A stretch of DNA of 64,000 nucleotides, from positions 59,474 through 123,473 of the forward strand of contig NZ_JAIUHG010000022.1 in the NCBI RefSeq assembly GCF_020164955.1, in the 5' to 3' direction. The DNA comes from Mesorhizobium sp. CA8. GTDB taxonomy: Bacteria; Pseudomonadota; Alphaproteobacteria; Rhizobiales; Rhizobiaceae. This document shows positions 15,893-25,354 of this stretch, one piece after another. Under the pieces are notes generated by a model that was not told the origin of the DNA, did not search any database, and saw nothing but the letters and a program-made list of their open reading frames with translations. A program made the position numbers and the translations under genes. The number at the start of each line of letters is the position of its first letter. Positions within the stretch are counted from its first letter, which is position 1.

Positions 15893-17613
15893 TCAGCAGC
15901 CTTCCAAGGATCGGTGACCTGCTGAAGCGCCGAAAGAAGCAGGCTGAGGCCGGCTCGATCGTCGTCGACGCCGCCCGCAAGACGACGGGCGGCAAGGCAA
16001 AGACACGCATCGTCATGACCATGGCGGTGTTCTTCACCATCTATTCGACCATTGCCGGCCGGCTCGTCTATCTCGGCATGCAGAACCCGGATCTTTCGGG
16101 CGGTCCGGAGAGCCGGGTCACGGCTTCACGTCCGGATATCGTCGATCGTAACGGCGAGGTGCTGGCGACCGACATCAAGACGGCGTCGCTGTTCGCCGAG
16201 CCGCGCCGCATCGTCGACGCCGACGAAGCGATCGAGAAATTGTCGACCGTGCTGCCCGAGATCGACTACGAGCAGACCTACCGCAAGCTCAAGAGCGGGG
16301 CCGGCTTCGTCTGGCTGCAGCGCCAGCTGACGCCGAAGCAGCAGGCCGACATCTTGGCGCTGGGCGTCCCCGGCCTCGGCTTCCGCACCGAAAAGCGGCG
16401 CTTTTATCCGAGCGGCGAGACCTCGTCCTACATCGTCGGCCTCACCAACATCGACAACCAGGGCATCTCCGGCATGGAGAAGTATATCGACGAGCAGGGG
16501 CTGAGCGACCTGCAGGCGTCGGGGCTCGCCGTGGCCAAGGATCTCAAGCCGGTCAAGCTGTCGATCGATCTGCGCGTCCAGCATGTGGTGCGCGACGAAA
16601 TCGCCGCCGGCCTGGAGCGCTATCGCGCATTGGGCGCCGGCGCCGTCGTGCTGAACATCAAGACGGGCGAAGTGATGGCCATGGCCTCGGTGCCGGACTT
16701 CGATCCGAACAATCCGTATAATGCGCAGGAAAAGGATCGACTGAACCGCATGTCGGCGGGTCTCTACGAGATGGGATCGACTTTCAAGAGCTTCACCTCG
16801 GCCATGGCGCTCGATTCCGGCAAGGCGACAATGAACAGCCGCTTCGACGCTTCGCATCCGATCCGGGTCGGCCATCAGGCCATCCACGATTTCCATGGCA
16901 AGAACCGTGTGCTGTCATTGCCGGAGGTGTTCCTCTATTCGTCCAACATCGGGTCGGCCAGGGAGGCCGAGCTGGTCGGCATCGAGGGGCATCGCGAATT
17001 CCTGCACCGCCTCGGCATTCTGGACAGGATGCAGACCGAACTGCCGGAGGTCGCGCGTCCGACCGAACCGAAGGTCTGGAAACAGGTCAATTCGTTCACC
17101 ATCGCCTTCGGCCATGGCGTGTCGACGACGCCGCTGCAGGCAGCCGTCGGCTGCGCGGCGCTGATGCAGGGCTATCTGATCGAGCCGACATTCCTGGTGC
17201 GCAGCGAGCAGGAGGCAATGGCGGTGGCCAAGAAAGTGGTCAGCGACAAGACGGTCGAAGGCATGCGCTACCTCTATACGCTCAACGCCGAAAAGGGTTC
17301 GGCCAGAAACGCGAGGGCCCCCGGCTACCGCGTTGGCGGCAAGACCGGAACAGCGGAGAAGGTTATCAACGGCCGCTACTCCAAGGACCTGAATTTCAAC
17401 ACCTTCGTCGCCGCCTTCCCGATGGACGATCCGCAATTTCTGGTGTTCACGATCGCTGACGCTCCCCATCCGGAAAAGCCCGGCATGACCGACGTCGCCG
17501 CCAACAATGCGGGGGTTATGGCCGGCAATATCATCCGGCGTTCTGCGGCCATGCTTGGCGTGAAGCCAGATTTCAGCCATGAAAATGGTGCAACGCTGGT
17601 TTCCTATCAGTGA
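15889..17613 (+). CDS. ftsI: FtsI (PBP3), septal peptidoglycan transpeptidase
   Basis: The 574-residue class B penicillin-binding protein has one N-terminal membrane helix (about residues 42-62), a pedestal domain starting near RPDIVDRNGEVLA, and a transpeptidase domain with S297-T-F-K300 (acylated serine), S351-S-N353 and K485-T-G-T. It cross-links new septal peptidoglycan with FtsW as its glycosyltransferase partner. The tail ends with a short segment after the catalytic domain and no PASTA repeats. Translationally coupled to ftsL; 54 bp separate it from murE. Confidence 0.96.
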   Translation: MISSLPRIGDLLKRRKKQAEAGSIVVDAARKTTGGKAKTRIVMTMAVFFTIYSTIAGRLVYLGMQNPDLSGGPESRVTASRPDIVDRNGEVLATDIKTASLFAEPRRIVDADEAIEKLSTVLPEIDYEQTYRKLKSGAGFVWLQRQLTPKQQADILALGVPGLGFRTEKRRFYPSGETSSYIVGLTNIDNQGISGMEKYIDEQGLSDLQASGLAVAKDLKPVKLSIDLRVQHVVRDEIAAGLERYRALGAGAVVLNIKTGEVMAMASVPDFDPNNPYNAQEKDRLNRMSAGLYEMGSTFKSFTSAMALDSGKATMNSRFDASHPIRVGHQAIHDFHGKNRVLSLPEVFLYSSNIGSAREAELVGIEGHREFLHRLGILDRMQTELPEVARPTEPKVWKQVNSFTIAFGHGVSTTPLQAAVGCAALMQGYLIEPTFLVRSEQEAMAVAKKVVSDKTVEGMRYLYTLNAEKGSARNARAPGYRVGGKTGTAEKVINGRYSKDLNFNTFVAAFPMDDPQFLVFTIADAPHPEKPGMTDVAANNAGVMAGNIIRRSAAMLGVKPDFSHENGATLVSYQ

Positions 17614-17667
17614 TTCTTGCGGCGCGCCGGCAACTGCGCGCTATTTTGTTGCGGTGAACGGGACTCA

Positions 17668-19122
17668 ATGCATCTAAAAGATCTAGCCGGCATCCTGCCT
17701 GTCGAGGGGACAGCTTCCCCCGATCTGGAGGTGACCGGACTTTCCTCGGATTCCCGCGCGATCAAGACCGGCGTCGTCTTCTTCGCGCTTGCCGGCAGCA
17801 GGGCCGACGGCTCGACCTATGCGGCCGATGCCGCGGCCCGCGGCGCTGCGGCGATCGTCACCGGCAGGGGCACGACCGTCTCCGGCCTGTCGATCCCGGT
17901 TCTCGCCGTCGATGATCCGCGCCTGGCGCTGGCGCTCAGCGCGGCGCGCTTCTTCGGCCGCCAGCCGGAAACCATGGTCGCCGTCACCGGCACCGCCGGC
18001 AAGACATCTGTCGCCGCCTTCACCCGCCAGATCTGGGAGCAGGCGGGTTTTGCCGCCGCCTCGATCGGCACGACCGGTGTCGTGGCGCCCGGCCGCAACG
18101 AATATGGCTCACTGACGACGCCCGATCCGGTGGCACTGCACCGATTGCTCAAGGAACTGGCGGATGCCGGCGTCACCCACGCCTCGATGGAAGCCTCCAG
18201 CCACGGTCTCGACCAGCGCCGCCTCGACGGGGTGAAGCTGGCCGCCGGCGCCTTCACCAATCTCGGCCGCGACCACATGGATTACCATCCGACGGTCGAG
18301 GATTATCACCGCGCCAAGCTGCGCCTGTTCGATACGCTGCTGCCGAAGGGCGCGCCCGCGATCGTCTTTGCCGATGATCCGTGGTCGGAGCCGACCATCA
18401 AAGCCGCGAAGGCGGCGGGGCTGAAAGTGCTGACCGTCGGCCGCCATGGCGATTTCCTGACGCTGAAGCGGGTCGAGCATGAGCGCCATCGCCAGCGCGC
18501 CGAAATCGTGGCGGACGGCGTGCTGCACGAGGTCGACCTGCCTTTGGCCGGCGATTTCCAGATCGCCAACGCGCTGGTCTCAGCCGGGCTTGCCATCGCG
18601 ACTGGAACACCCGCGGGCAAGGCCTTGGCGGCATTGGAGAAATTGAAGGGCGCGCCGGGCAGGCTCGACCTCGTCGGCACCACCGCCGCGGGCGCTCCCG
18701 TTTATGTCGATTATGCCCACAAGCCCGATGCGCTGGAGAATGTGCTGACCTCGGTGCGGCCTTTCACCACTGGCCGCGTCGTCGTAGTGTTCGGCTGCGG
18801 CGGCGACCGGGACCGGGGGAAAAGGCCGATCATGGGCGAGATCGCGACGCGGCTCGCCGATATCGTCATCGTCACCGACGACAATCCGCGCACGGAAGTG
18901 CCCGAGACCATCCGCGCCGCGATCCTTGCCGCCGCGCCCGACGCCATCGAGATCGGCGACCGCCGCAAGGCGATCCACGAGGCGGTGGCGATGCTTCGCG
19001 CCGGCGACACGCTCATCGTCGCCGGCAAGGGGCATGAGGAAGGCCAGACCATCGGCTCCGAAACCTTCCACTTCTCAGACCATGAGGAAGTGCGCGAGGC
19101 GCTCAAGGAGCGCGCCGCATGA
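17668..19122 (+). CDS. murE: MurE, UDP-MurNAc-tripeptide synthetase (meso-DAP adding)
   Basis: The 484-residue Mur ligase adds the third peptide residue to UDP-MurNAc-L-Ala-D-Glu using ATP. It shows the ATP loop VTGTAGKTSVAAF, the TTPDPVALH substrate motif, the DYAHKPDALENVL segment and FGCGGDRDRGKRP. The DNPR motif (DDNPRTE) is the meso-diaminopimelate specificity signature, as expected for a Gram-negative. The ATG at 17668 (MHLKDLAG) follows AACGGGA; an earlier in-frame ATG at 17617 adds an unrelated, Cys-rich peptide. It overlaps murF by ATGA. Confidence 0.96.
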   Translation: MHLKDLAGILPVEGTASPDLEVTGLSSDSRAIKTGVVFFALAGSRADGSTYAADAAARGAAAIVTGRGTTVSGLSIPVLAVDDPRLALALSAARFFGRQPETMVAVTGTAGKTSVAAFTRQIWEQAGFAAASIGTTGVVAPGRNEYGSLTTPDPVALHRLLKELADAGVTHASMEASSHGLDQRRLDGVKLAAGAFTNLGRDHMDYHPTVEDYHRAKLRLFDTLLPKGAPAIVFADDPWSEPTIKAAKAAGLKVLTVGRHGDFLTLKRVEHERHRQRAEIVADGVLHEVDLPLAGDFQIANALVSAGLAIATGTPAGKALAALEKLKGAPGRLDLVGTTAAGAPVYVDYAHKPDALENVLTSVRPFTTGRVVVVFGCGGDRDRGKRPIMGEIATRLADIVIVTDDNPRTEVPETIRAAILAAAPDAIEIGDRRKAIHEAVAMLRAGDTLIVAGKGHEEGQTIGSETFHFSDHEEVREALKERAA

Positions 19123-20552
19123 ACCTGCTGTGGACGTCGGAAGCGCTCGTCGAAGCCATGGGCGGCAGGCCGATCGGCTCGCTGCCGGAGAGCATCACCG
19201 GCATTTCGATCGACAGCCGCAGCCTGGAGCCTGGAGACGCCTTCTTCGCCATCAAGGGCGAGGCGATGGACGGCCATGATTTCGCGACAGCGGCGGTCAA
19301 GGCCGGAGCGGCCGTGCTGGTCGTCGCGGAGGGCAAACTGCCCTCGCTCGGCCGGCTGACGGCGCCGATGATCGTCGTGCAGGATGTGCTTGCAGCGCTT
19401 GAGAAACTCGGTGTTGCGGCCCGTGCCCGCTCGAAGGCCAGGATCATCGCGGTCACGGGCTCGGCCGGCAAGACGACCACCAAGGAAGCGCTGCGCCATG
19501 TGCTGTCGGCGGTCGGCAAGGTGCACGCCTCCGCGCAGTCGTTCAACAACCATTGGGGCGTGCCGCTGACGCTGGCGCGCATGCCGCAGGACTGCGACTA
19601 CGCGGTCTTCGAGATCGGCATGAACCATTCGGGCGAGATCAGGCCGCTGGTCAAGATGGTCAGGCCGCATGTCGCGATCGTGACGATCATTGCCGCCGCC
19701 CATCTCGGCTTCTTCAAGAATCTCGACGAGATCGCCATGGCCAAGGCCGAGATTTTCGAAGGGATCGAGCCTGGTGGCGCCGCGCTGCTCAACCGCGACG
19801 ATCCACGCTGGAAGCTGCTCGGGAAAATGGCGAAAGAGGCAGGCGTCGCGCATGTCTTCGGCTTCGGCGAAAATGCCCGCTCGGCCTTCCGCCTTGTCGG
19901 ATGCGAGCTTCATGCCGACCATTCCGACATCGCCGTCAAGATCGGCAAGAAGGATGTGACGGCTCGTGTCGGGGCGCCCGGCCGCCATATCGTGCAGAAC
20001 GTTCTGGCGGTGCTTGGCGCCGCGCAACTGGTCGGCGCCGATGTCGAAAAGGTCGCGGCCGCGCTTGCGGACCTTTCGGCCGAGCGCGGGCGCGGCCGGC
20101 GCCACGTCCTGCATCATCCCAACGGGCCGATCACGCTGATCGATGAGAGCTACAACGCCAATCCGGCGTCGATGGCGGCGGCGATGGCGCTGCTCAACGC
20201 TACGCCGGTCTCGGGCGAGGGTCGACGCATCGCGGTGCTCGGCGACATGCTGGAGCTTGGCAGCCATTCGGCCAAGCTCCACGCAGCGCTCGCCGAACTG
20301 ATCGTCGGCACGGGCACCCGCAACGTCTTTCTCGGCGGGCCGGAAATGCAGGCGCTGGCCGCGGTTTTGCCGGCCGATATCCAGACGGAATATCGGGCGG
20401 GAGCCGAAGAGCTGAAGCCGATCGTGATCTCCGCGCTCAGGCCCGGCGACGTGGTGATGGTCAAATCGTCGAAAGGCATCGGGTTTTCAAAGCTGGTCGA
20501 GGCATTGCTCGGCAAATTTCCGGCGGAAGCCACAAACATTAAGCCGGCCTAG
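19119..20552 (+). CDS. murF: MurF, UDP-MurNAc-pentapeptide synthetase
   Basis: The 477-residue ligase adds D-Ala-D-Ala to complete the UDP-MurNAc pentapeptide in the cytoplasm. Motifs are ISIDSRSLEPGDAFFAIKG near the N-terminus, the ATP loop AVTGSAGKTTTKE, NNHWGVPLTLARMP, FEIGMNHSGEI and the late DESYNANPASMAAAM and VLGDMLELG. All fit MurF instead of MurE or MurC. Its D-Ala-D-Ala substrate comes from Ddl, encoded 7.5 kb downstream in the same cluster. A 24-bp gap with GGGGACGGAAG leads to mraY. Confidence 0.96.
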   Translation: MNLLWTSEALVEAMGGRPIGSLPESITGISIDSRSLEPGDAFFAIKGEAMDGHDFATAAVKAGAAVLVVAEGKLPSLGRLTAPMIVVQDVLAALEKLGVAARARSKARIIAVTGSAGKTTTKEALRHVLSAVGKVHASAQSFNNHWGVPLTLARMPQDCDYAVFEIGMNHSGEIRPLVKMVRPHVAIVTIIAAAHLGFFKNLDEIAMAKAEIFEGIEPGGAALLNRDDPRWKLLGKMAKEAGVAHVFGFGENARSAFRLVGCELHADHSDIAVKIGKKDVTARVGAPGRHIVQNVLAVLGAAQLVGADVEKVAAALADLSAERGRGRRHVLHHPNGPITLIDESYNANPASMAAAMALLNATPVSGEGRRIAVLGDMLELGSHSAKLHAALAELIVGTGTRNVFLGGPEMQALAAVLPADIQTEYRAGAEELKPIVISALRPGDVVMVKSSKGIGFSKLVEALLGKFPAEATNIKPA

Positions 20553-20576
20553 GTCGGGTCCGGGGACGGAAGAACC

Positions 20577-21659
20577 ATGTTCACACTGCTCGTCGATTTC
20601 GCGGATAAGATCTCACTCTTCAACGTCTTCCGCTACATCACTTTTCGCACCGGCGGCGCGCTGATCACCTCGGCGCTGATCGTTTTCATCTTCGGGCCGA
20701 CAATCATCAATTCGCTGCGTCTGCGGCAAGGCAAGGGCCAGCCGATCCGCGCCGATGGTCCGCAGACGCATTTCAAGAAAGCGGGAACGCCGACCATGGG
20801 CGGGCTGATGATCCTGTCCGGCATCATCGGCTCGTCGCTCTTATGGGCGAACCTGTCCAGCATCTATGTCTGGGTGGTGCTTTTGGTCACCGTCGGCTTC
20901 GGCTCGATCGGCTTTTACGACGACTATCTCAAGGTCACCAAGCAGTCGCATCTGGGCTTTTCCGGCAAGGCGAGGCTGGCGATCGAGTTCATCATCGCCG
21001 CCATCGCAGCGTGGGTGATCATGCATAATGGCCAGGCGCCGTTCTCATCGTCGCTGACCTTTCCTTTCGCCAAGGAATTCCTGATCAATCTCGGCTGGTT
21101 CTTCGTGCCGTTCTCCTGCTTCGTCATCGTCGGCGCGGGGAATGCGGTGAACCTGACCGATGGTCTCGACGGCCTGGCGATCGTGCCGATCATGATCGCG
21201 GCAGCGTCGTTCGGCGTCATCGCCTATCTGTCGGGCAACGCGGTGTTCGCCGAATATCTGCAGATCCATTTCGTGCCCGGCACCGGTGAGCTCGCCGTCG
21301 TGCTCGGCGCGGTGATCGGCGCGGGCCTGGGCTTCCTCTGGTTCAATGCGCCGCCGGCCGCGATCTTCATGGGCGACACCGGCTCACTGGCGATGGGCGG
21401 GCTGATCGGCACCATCGCCGTCGCCACCAAGCACGAGATCGTGCTGGTCATCGTCGGCGGCCTGTTCGTGGTCGAGATCCTGTCGGTCATCATCCAGGTC
21501 GGCTATTTCAAGATGACTGGCAAACGCGTCTTCCTGATGGCGCCGATCCATCACCATTTCGAAAAGCTCGGCTGGACCGAAAGCCAGGTGGTGATCCGCT
21601 TCTGGATCATCGCCGTCATCCTCGCGCTGGTCGGCCTCTCCACCCTCAAGCTCAGATAG
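20577..21659 (+). CDS. mraY: MraY, phospho-MurNAc-pentapeptide translocase
   Basis: This 360-residue polytopic membrane enzyme (about ten helices) transfers phospho-MurNAc-pentapeptide to undecaprenyl phosphate, forming lipid I. The family motifs are QTHFKKAGTPTMGGLMIL, GFYDDYLKV (with the Asp pair), GAGNAVNLTDGLDGLA, FMGDTGSLAMGG and the terminal MAPIHHHFEKLGW histidine loop. Length matches the family exactly. Start ATG 20577 follows GGACGGAAGAACC. Nine bases separate it from the murD TTG start. Confidence 0.97.
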   Translation: MFTLLVDFADKISLFNVFRYITFRTGGALITSALIVFIFGPTIINSLRLRQGKGQPIRADGPQTHFKKAGTPTMGGLMILSGIIGSSLLWANLSSIYVWVVLLVTVGFGSIGFYDDYLKVTKQSHLGFSGKARLAIEFIIAAIAAWVIMHNGQAPFSSSLTFPFAKEFLINLGWFFVPFSCFVIVGAGNAVNLTDGLDGLAIVPIMIAAASFGVIAYLSGNAVFAEYLQIHFVPGTGELAVVLGAVIGAGLGFLWFNAPPAAIFMGDTGSLAMGGLIGTIAVATKHEIVLVIVGGLFVVEILSVIIQVGYFKMTGKRVFLMAPIHHHFEKLGWTESQVVIRFWIIAVILALVGLSTLKLR

Positions 21660-21668
21660 GACGCCTGC

Positions 21669-23072
21669 TTGATCCCCGCCGCTTCCTTTTCCGGCAAACG
21701 CGTTTCGCTCTTCGGGCTTGGCGGCTCGGGGATCGCCACCGCGCATGCGCTGATCGCAGGGGGCGCCGAGGTGCTGGCCTGGGACGACAATCCAGACAGC
21801 GTCGCCAAGGCCGCCGACGCAGGCATTGCGACCGGCGACCTGCGTGGAGCCGACTGGCCGCGTTTCGCTGCCTTCGTGCTGTCGCCAGGCGTGCCGCTGA
21901 CGCATCCGAAGCCGCATTGGACGGTGGAGCTCGCACGCGGCGCCGGCGTCGAGGTGATCGGCGATATCGAGCTGTTCTGCCGCGAGCGCAACAGCCGCGC
22001 GCCGGCAGCACCCTTCATCGCGATCACCGGCACCAACGGCAAGTCCACGACGACGGCACTGACGGCGCATATCTTGAAGTCGGCGGGACGTGACATGCAG
22101 ATGGGCGGCAATATAGGCCGCGCAATCATGACGCTCGATCCGCCCGAGCCTCAGCGGCACTATGTGGTCGAGTGCTCGTCTTATCAGATCGATCTGGCGC
22201 CCTCGATCAACCCGACCGCCGGCATCCTGCTCAACCTTACGCCCGACCATCTCGACCGGCACGGCACGATGGCGCATTACGCCTCGATCAAGGAGCGGCT
22301 GGTCGCCGGCAGCGACACCGCGATCATCGGCGTCGACGATTCCTGGTGCGCCCAGATCGCCGACCGTCTGGAGAGGGCCGGCCGGCCGGTCGTTCGTATT
22401 TCCAAGCGCTTGCCTTTGACCGATGGCTATTTCGCCGATGGCACCAATCTGATGGAAGCCGTTCATGGCCGCTACAGCCGCGTCGCCTTCCTCGAAGGCA
22501 TCGGCTCGCTGCGCGGCCAGCACAATGCGCAGAATGCGCTGGCCGCCGTCGTCGCCTGTCTGAAAGTCGGGCTCGAACTCGGCGAAATCCAGGCCGGGCT
22601 GGAAAGCTTCCCGGGGCTTGCGCACCGCATGGAGCAGGTCGGCCGCAAGGACCATGTGCTGTTCGTCAACGATTCCAAGGCAACCAATGCCGATGCGGCC
22701 GCACCCGCGCTGTCGAGCTTCGCCAACCGCATCTACTGGATCGCCGGTGGCCTGCCGAAGGAAGGCGGCATCGAGCCGCTGCGCGGCTTCTTCCCGCGCA
22801 TCGCCAAGGCCTATCTGATCGGCGAGGCGGCGCCCGCCTTCGCGGCGACGCTGGGCGAAGCGGTGCCATACGAGATATCGGGAACGCTTGCGGCGGCGGT
22901 CGAGCATGCCGCCCATGACGCGGCAAACGACACCGGCGGCGAAGCCGTGGTGCTGCTTTCGCCGGCCTGCGCCAGTTTCGACCAGTTCAAGAATTTCGAG
23001 GTTCGCGGCGAAGCCTTCAGGCAAGCTGCGACTGCTATTGATGGCGTCAAACCCATCGGAGGGCCACGTTGA
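21669..23072 (+). CDS. murD: MurD, UDP-MurNAc-L-Ala:D-Glu ligase
   Basis: The 467-residue ligase adds D-glutamate to UDP-MurNAc-L-Ala. Seen are the N-terminal nucleotide fold VSLFGLGGSGIATAHAL, the ATP loop AITGTNGKSTTTAL, the ECSSYQID motif, LNLTPDHLDRHG and the C-terminal NDSKATNADAAAPAL. The start is TTG at 21669, nine bases after the mraY stop, with no ATG in a plausible position; AGGACGC lies just before it. Its TGA shares one base with the ftsW ATG (TGATG). Confidence 0.95.
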   Translation: MIPAASFSGKRVSLFGLGGSGIATAHALIAGGAEVLAWDDNPDSVAKAADAGIATGDLRGADWPRFAAFVLSPGVPLTHPKPHWTVELARGAGVEVIGDIELFCRERNSRAPAAPFIAITGTNGKSTTTALTAHILKSAGRDMQMGGNIGRAIMTLDPPEPQRHYVVECSSYQIDLAPSINPTAGILLNLTPDHLDRHGTMAHYASIKERLVAGSDTAIIGVDDSWCAQIADRLERAGRPVVRISKRLPLTDGYFADGTNLMEAVHGRYSRVAFLEGIGSLRGQHNAQNALAAVVACLKVGLELGEIQAGLESFPGLAHRMEQVGRKDHVLFVNDSKATNADAAAPALSSFANRIYWIAGGLPKEGGIEPLRGFFPRIAKAYLIGEAAPAFAATLGEAVPYEISGTLAAAVEHAAHDAANDTGGEAVVLLSPACASFDQFKNFEVRGEAFRQAATAIDGVKPIGGPR

Positions 23073-24223
23073 TGCAAAGCCGTCTCGACAAAAGTCCTGT
23101 TGCCACCTGGTGGTGGACCATCGATCGCTGGTTCCTGGCCGCGTTCCTGTCCCTCATGGGACTGGGCATCATTTTGTCCTTCGCGGCGAGCCCCGCTGTG
23201 GCCGAGCGTATCGGCCTCGACAGCTTTCACTTTGCCACCCGGCAGGTCATCTTCACCATCCCGGCGCTCATCGTCATGCTTGCGGTCTCCTTCCTGGAGG
23301 CGCGGCAGATAAGGCGCATGTCGCTGGTGATGCTCTGCATCATGCTGGTGCTGATGGTGGCGGTGCTCTACATCGGCGTCGAGGTGAAAGGCGCGCGGCG
23401 CTGGGTGTCACTCGCCGGCCTCTCCATCCAGCCTTCCGAATTCCTGAAACCCGCCTTCGTCATCATCTGCGCGTGGCTGTTTGCCGAGCACAAGCGCCAG
23501 CCCGATATTCCCGGCAATCTGTTCGCCATGCTTTTGCTTGCGCTGGTCATCTCGCTTCTGCTGGCGCAGCCCGACCTCGGCCAGACCATGCTGGTGACCG
23601 GCACCTGGGGCGTCATGTTCTTCATGGCCGGCCTGCCGTGGCTGTGGATCGTGGCTCTCGGCATGGTCGGGGCAAGCGGTCTGTTCGCAGCCTATTCGGT
23701 GTTCCCGCACGTTGCCTTGCGCATCGACAAATTTCTGACCGGCGAAGGCGATACGTTCCAAGTCGACATGGGCCGCGAGGCGCTGATCAACGGCAGTTGG
23801 TTCGGTGTTGGGCCGGGCGAAGGAACCGTCAAGCGCATTGTTCCGGATGCTCATACCGACTTCGTCTTCTCGGTCGCCGGCGAGGAGTTCGGGCTGATCA
23901 TGTGCTTCTTCATCATGTCGATCTTTGCTTTCATCGTGCTGCGCGGCTTGAGCATCGCGCTCAAGGAACACGATGATTTCACCCGCTATGCGGTCGGCGG
24001 CCTCGTCACCGTCTTCGGTCTGCAGTCGGCCATTAACATGTGCGTGAACCTGCAATTGATGCCGGCCAAGGGCATGACGCTGCCCTTCATCTCCTATGGC
24101 GGCTCCTCGCAGATCGCCATCGCCGTCTCGATGGGCATGGTGCTCGCATTGACGCGCAAGCGTCCGGAAAAACGCAAGCAGATGGGCTTCGTCCTGTCGC
24201 AGCGCGCAATGCCGGCGGAATGA
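23072..24223 (+). CDS. ftsW: FtsW, septal peptidoglycan glycosyltransferase (SEDS family)
   Basis: The 383-residue SEDS protein has about ten transmembrane helices and polymerises lipid II at the septum together with FtsI. Characteristic pieces are KGARRWVSLAGLSIQPSEFLKPA, AQPDLGQTMLVTG, the large periplasmic loop with GPGEGTVKRIVPDAHTDFVFSVAGEEFG (catalytic Asp region) and the late MTLPFISYGGSS. The ATG at 23072 is used; a TTG immediately before it in frame is also possible. It lies next to murG, whose product makes its substrate. Confidence 0.95.
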   Translation: MQSRLDKSPVATWWWTIDRWFLAAFLSLMGLGIILSFAASPAVAERIGLDSFHFATRQVIFTIPALIVMLAVSFLEARQIRRMSLVMLCIMLVLMVAVLYIGVEVKGARRWVSLAGLSIQPSEFLKPAFVIICAWLFAEHKRQPDIPGNLFAMLLLALVISLLLAQPDLGQTMLVTGTWGVMFFMAGLPWLWIVALGMVGASGLFAAYSVFPHVALRIDKFLTGEGDTFQVDMGREALINGSWFGVGPGEGTVKRIVPDAHTDFVFSVAGEEFGLIMCFFIMSIFAFIVLRGLSIALKEHDDFTRYAVGGLVTVFGLQSAINMCVNLQLMPAKGMTLPFISYGGSSQIAIAVSMGMVLALTRKRPEKRKQMGFVLSQRAMPAE

Positions 24224-24229
24224 GGCGGG

Positions 24230-25354
24230 ATGGCGAAGGGTGTTATCCTGCTTGCGGCTGGTGGAACGGGCGGACATCTGTTTCCGGCCGAGGCGCTGGC
24301 GCATGAGCTGATCGAGCGCGGCTGGAAGGTGCATCTCGCCACCGACCATCGCGCCGAGCGCTATTCCCGCCATTTCCCGGCAGCCGACATTCACACGATC
24401 TCCTCCGCGACGCTGGGTTCGAAGAACCCGGTCGCCATGCTCTCGGCCTTCTGGAAAATCTGGCAGGGCGTGCGAGAGACCAGCCGGGTGATCGCCAGGA
24501 TCAAGCCGGAGGCGGTCGTCGGCTTCGGCGGCTATCCGACGCTGCCGCCGCTCTATGCGGCGACAAGGCGAAGAGTGCCGACGCTGATCCATGAGCAGAA
24601 CGCCGTCATGGGCCGCGCCAACAAGGCGCTCGCCCGCCGCGTCGACGCGATAGCCGGCGGCTTCCTGCCGGAAGGAGCGAGCGCCGTCGGCGCAAAGACC
24701 GTGACCACCGGCAATCCGGTCAGGCCGCAGATCCTCGAAGCAGCGAAGACGCCGTATCAGGCGTCCAACGAGGGCGAGCCGTTCCGCTTCCTGGTGTTTG
24801 GCGGCAGCCAGGGCGCGCAGTTCTTTTCCGATGCCGTGCCTGCGGCGATCGCGCTGCTGCCGCAAGAGCTGCGCAAGCGGCTGGTCATCACCCAGCAGGC
24901 GCGCGCCGAGGATGTGGCGCGGGTGAAGGCGGCCTATGCCGATCTCGGCGTCGACGCCCAGGTTTCGCCCTTCTTCACCGACATGGCGGCGCGCATCGGG
25001 GCGGCGCATCTGGTGATGTCGCGTTCCGGCGCCTCGACGGTTTCGGAAATCGCCGTCATCGGCCGGCCGGCGCTGCTGGTACCTTACCCGCACGCGCTCG
25101 ATCACGACCAGGCGGCGAATGCCGCAGCCCTTGCCGCCGCCGGCGGCGCCGAGCTTCATCCGCAGTCGACGCTGTCGGCGGCACGCATCGCCGAGATGGT
25201 CGGCGGACTGGTCAAGGACCCGAACCGGCTAACGACCATGGCCGCCGCCGCCCGCTCGGCCGGGAAACCGAACGCGGCGCGGTTGCTCGCCGATCTGACA
25301 GAGGCTATTGCGTCCGGCAAAACGGTTTCGGACTACAGGAGGACGCGCCCATGA
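24230..25354 (+). CDS. murG: MurG, lipid II synthase
   Basis: The 374-residue GT28 glycosyltransferase adds GlcNAc from UDP-GlcNAc to lipid I on the inner face of the membrane. It has the N-terminal glycine-rich loop LLAAGGTGGHLFPAEALA, GFGGYPTLPPLYAA, LIHEQNAVMGRANKALA, the second-domain loop VFGGSQGAQFFS and MSRSGASTVSEIAVIGRPALLVPYPHALDHDQAANA. Everything matches the family at full length. Overlaps murC by four bases (ATGA). Confidence 0.97.
   Translation: MAKGVILLAAGGTGGHLFPAEALAHELIERGWKVHLATDHRAERYSRHFPAADIHTISSATLGSKNPVAMLSAFWKIWQGVRETSRVIARIKPEAVVGFGGYPTLPPLYAATRRRVPTLIHEQNAVMGRANKALARRVDAIAGGFLPEGASAVGAKTVTTGNPVRPQILEAAKTPYQASNEGEPFRFLVFGGSQGAQFFSDAVPAAIALLPQELRKRLVITQQARAEDVARVKAAYADLGVDAQVSPFFTDMAARIGAAHLVMSRSGASTVSEIAVIGRPALLVPYPHALDHDQAANAAALAAAGGAELHPQSTLSAARIAEMVGGLVKDPNRLTTMAAAARSAGKPNAARLLADLTEAIASGKTVSDYRRTRP

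Noticed and set aside
21384..23024. Long minus-strand open frame opposite mraY-murD
   Set aside because: Antisense shadow of two well-identified genes; no ribosome site or family motif.
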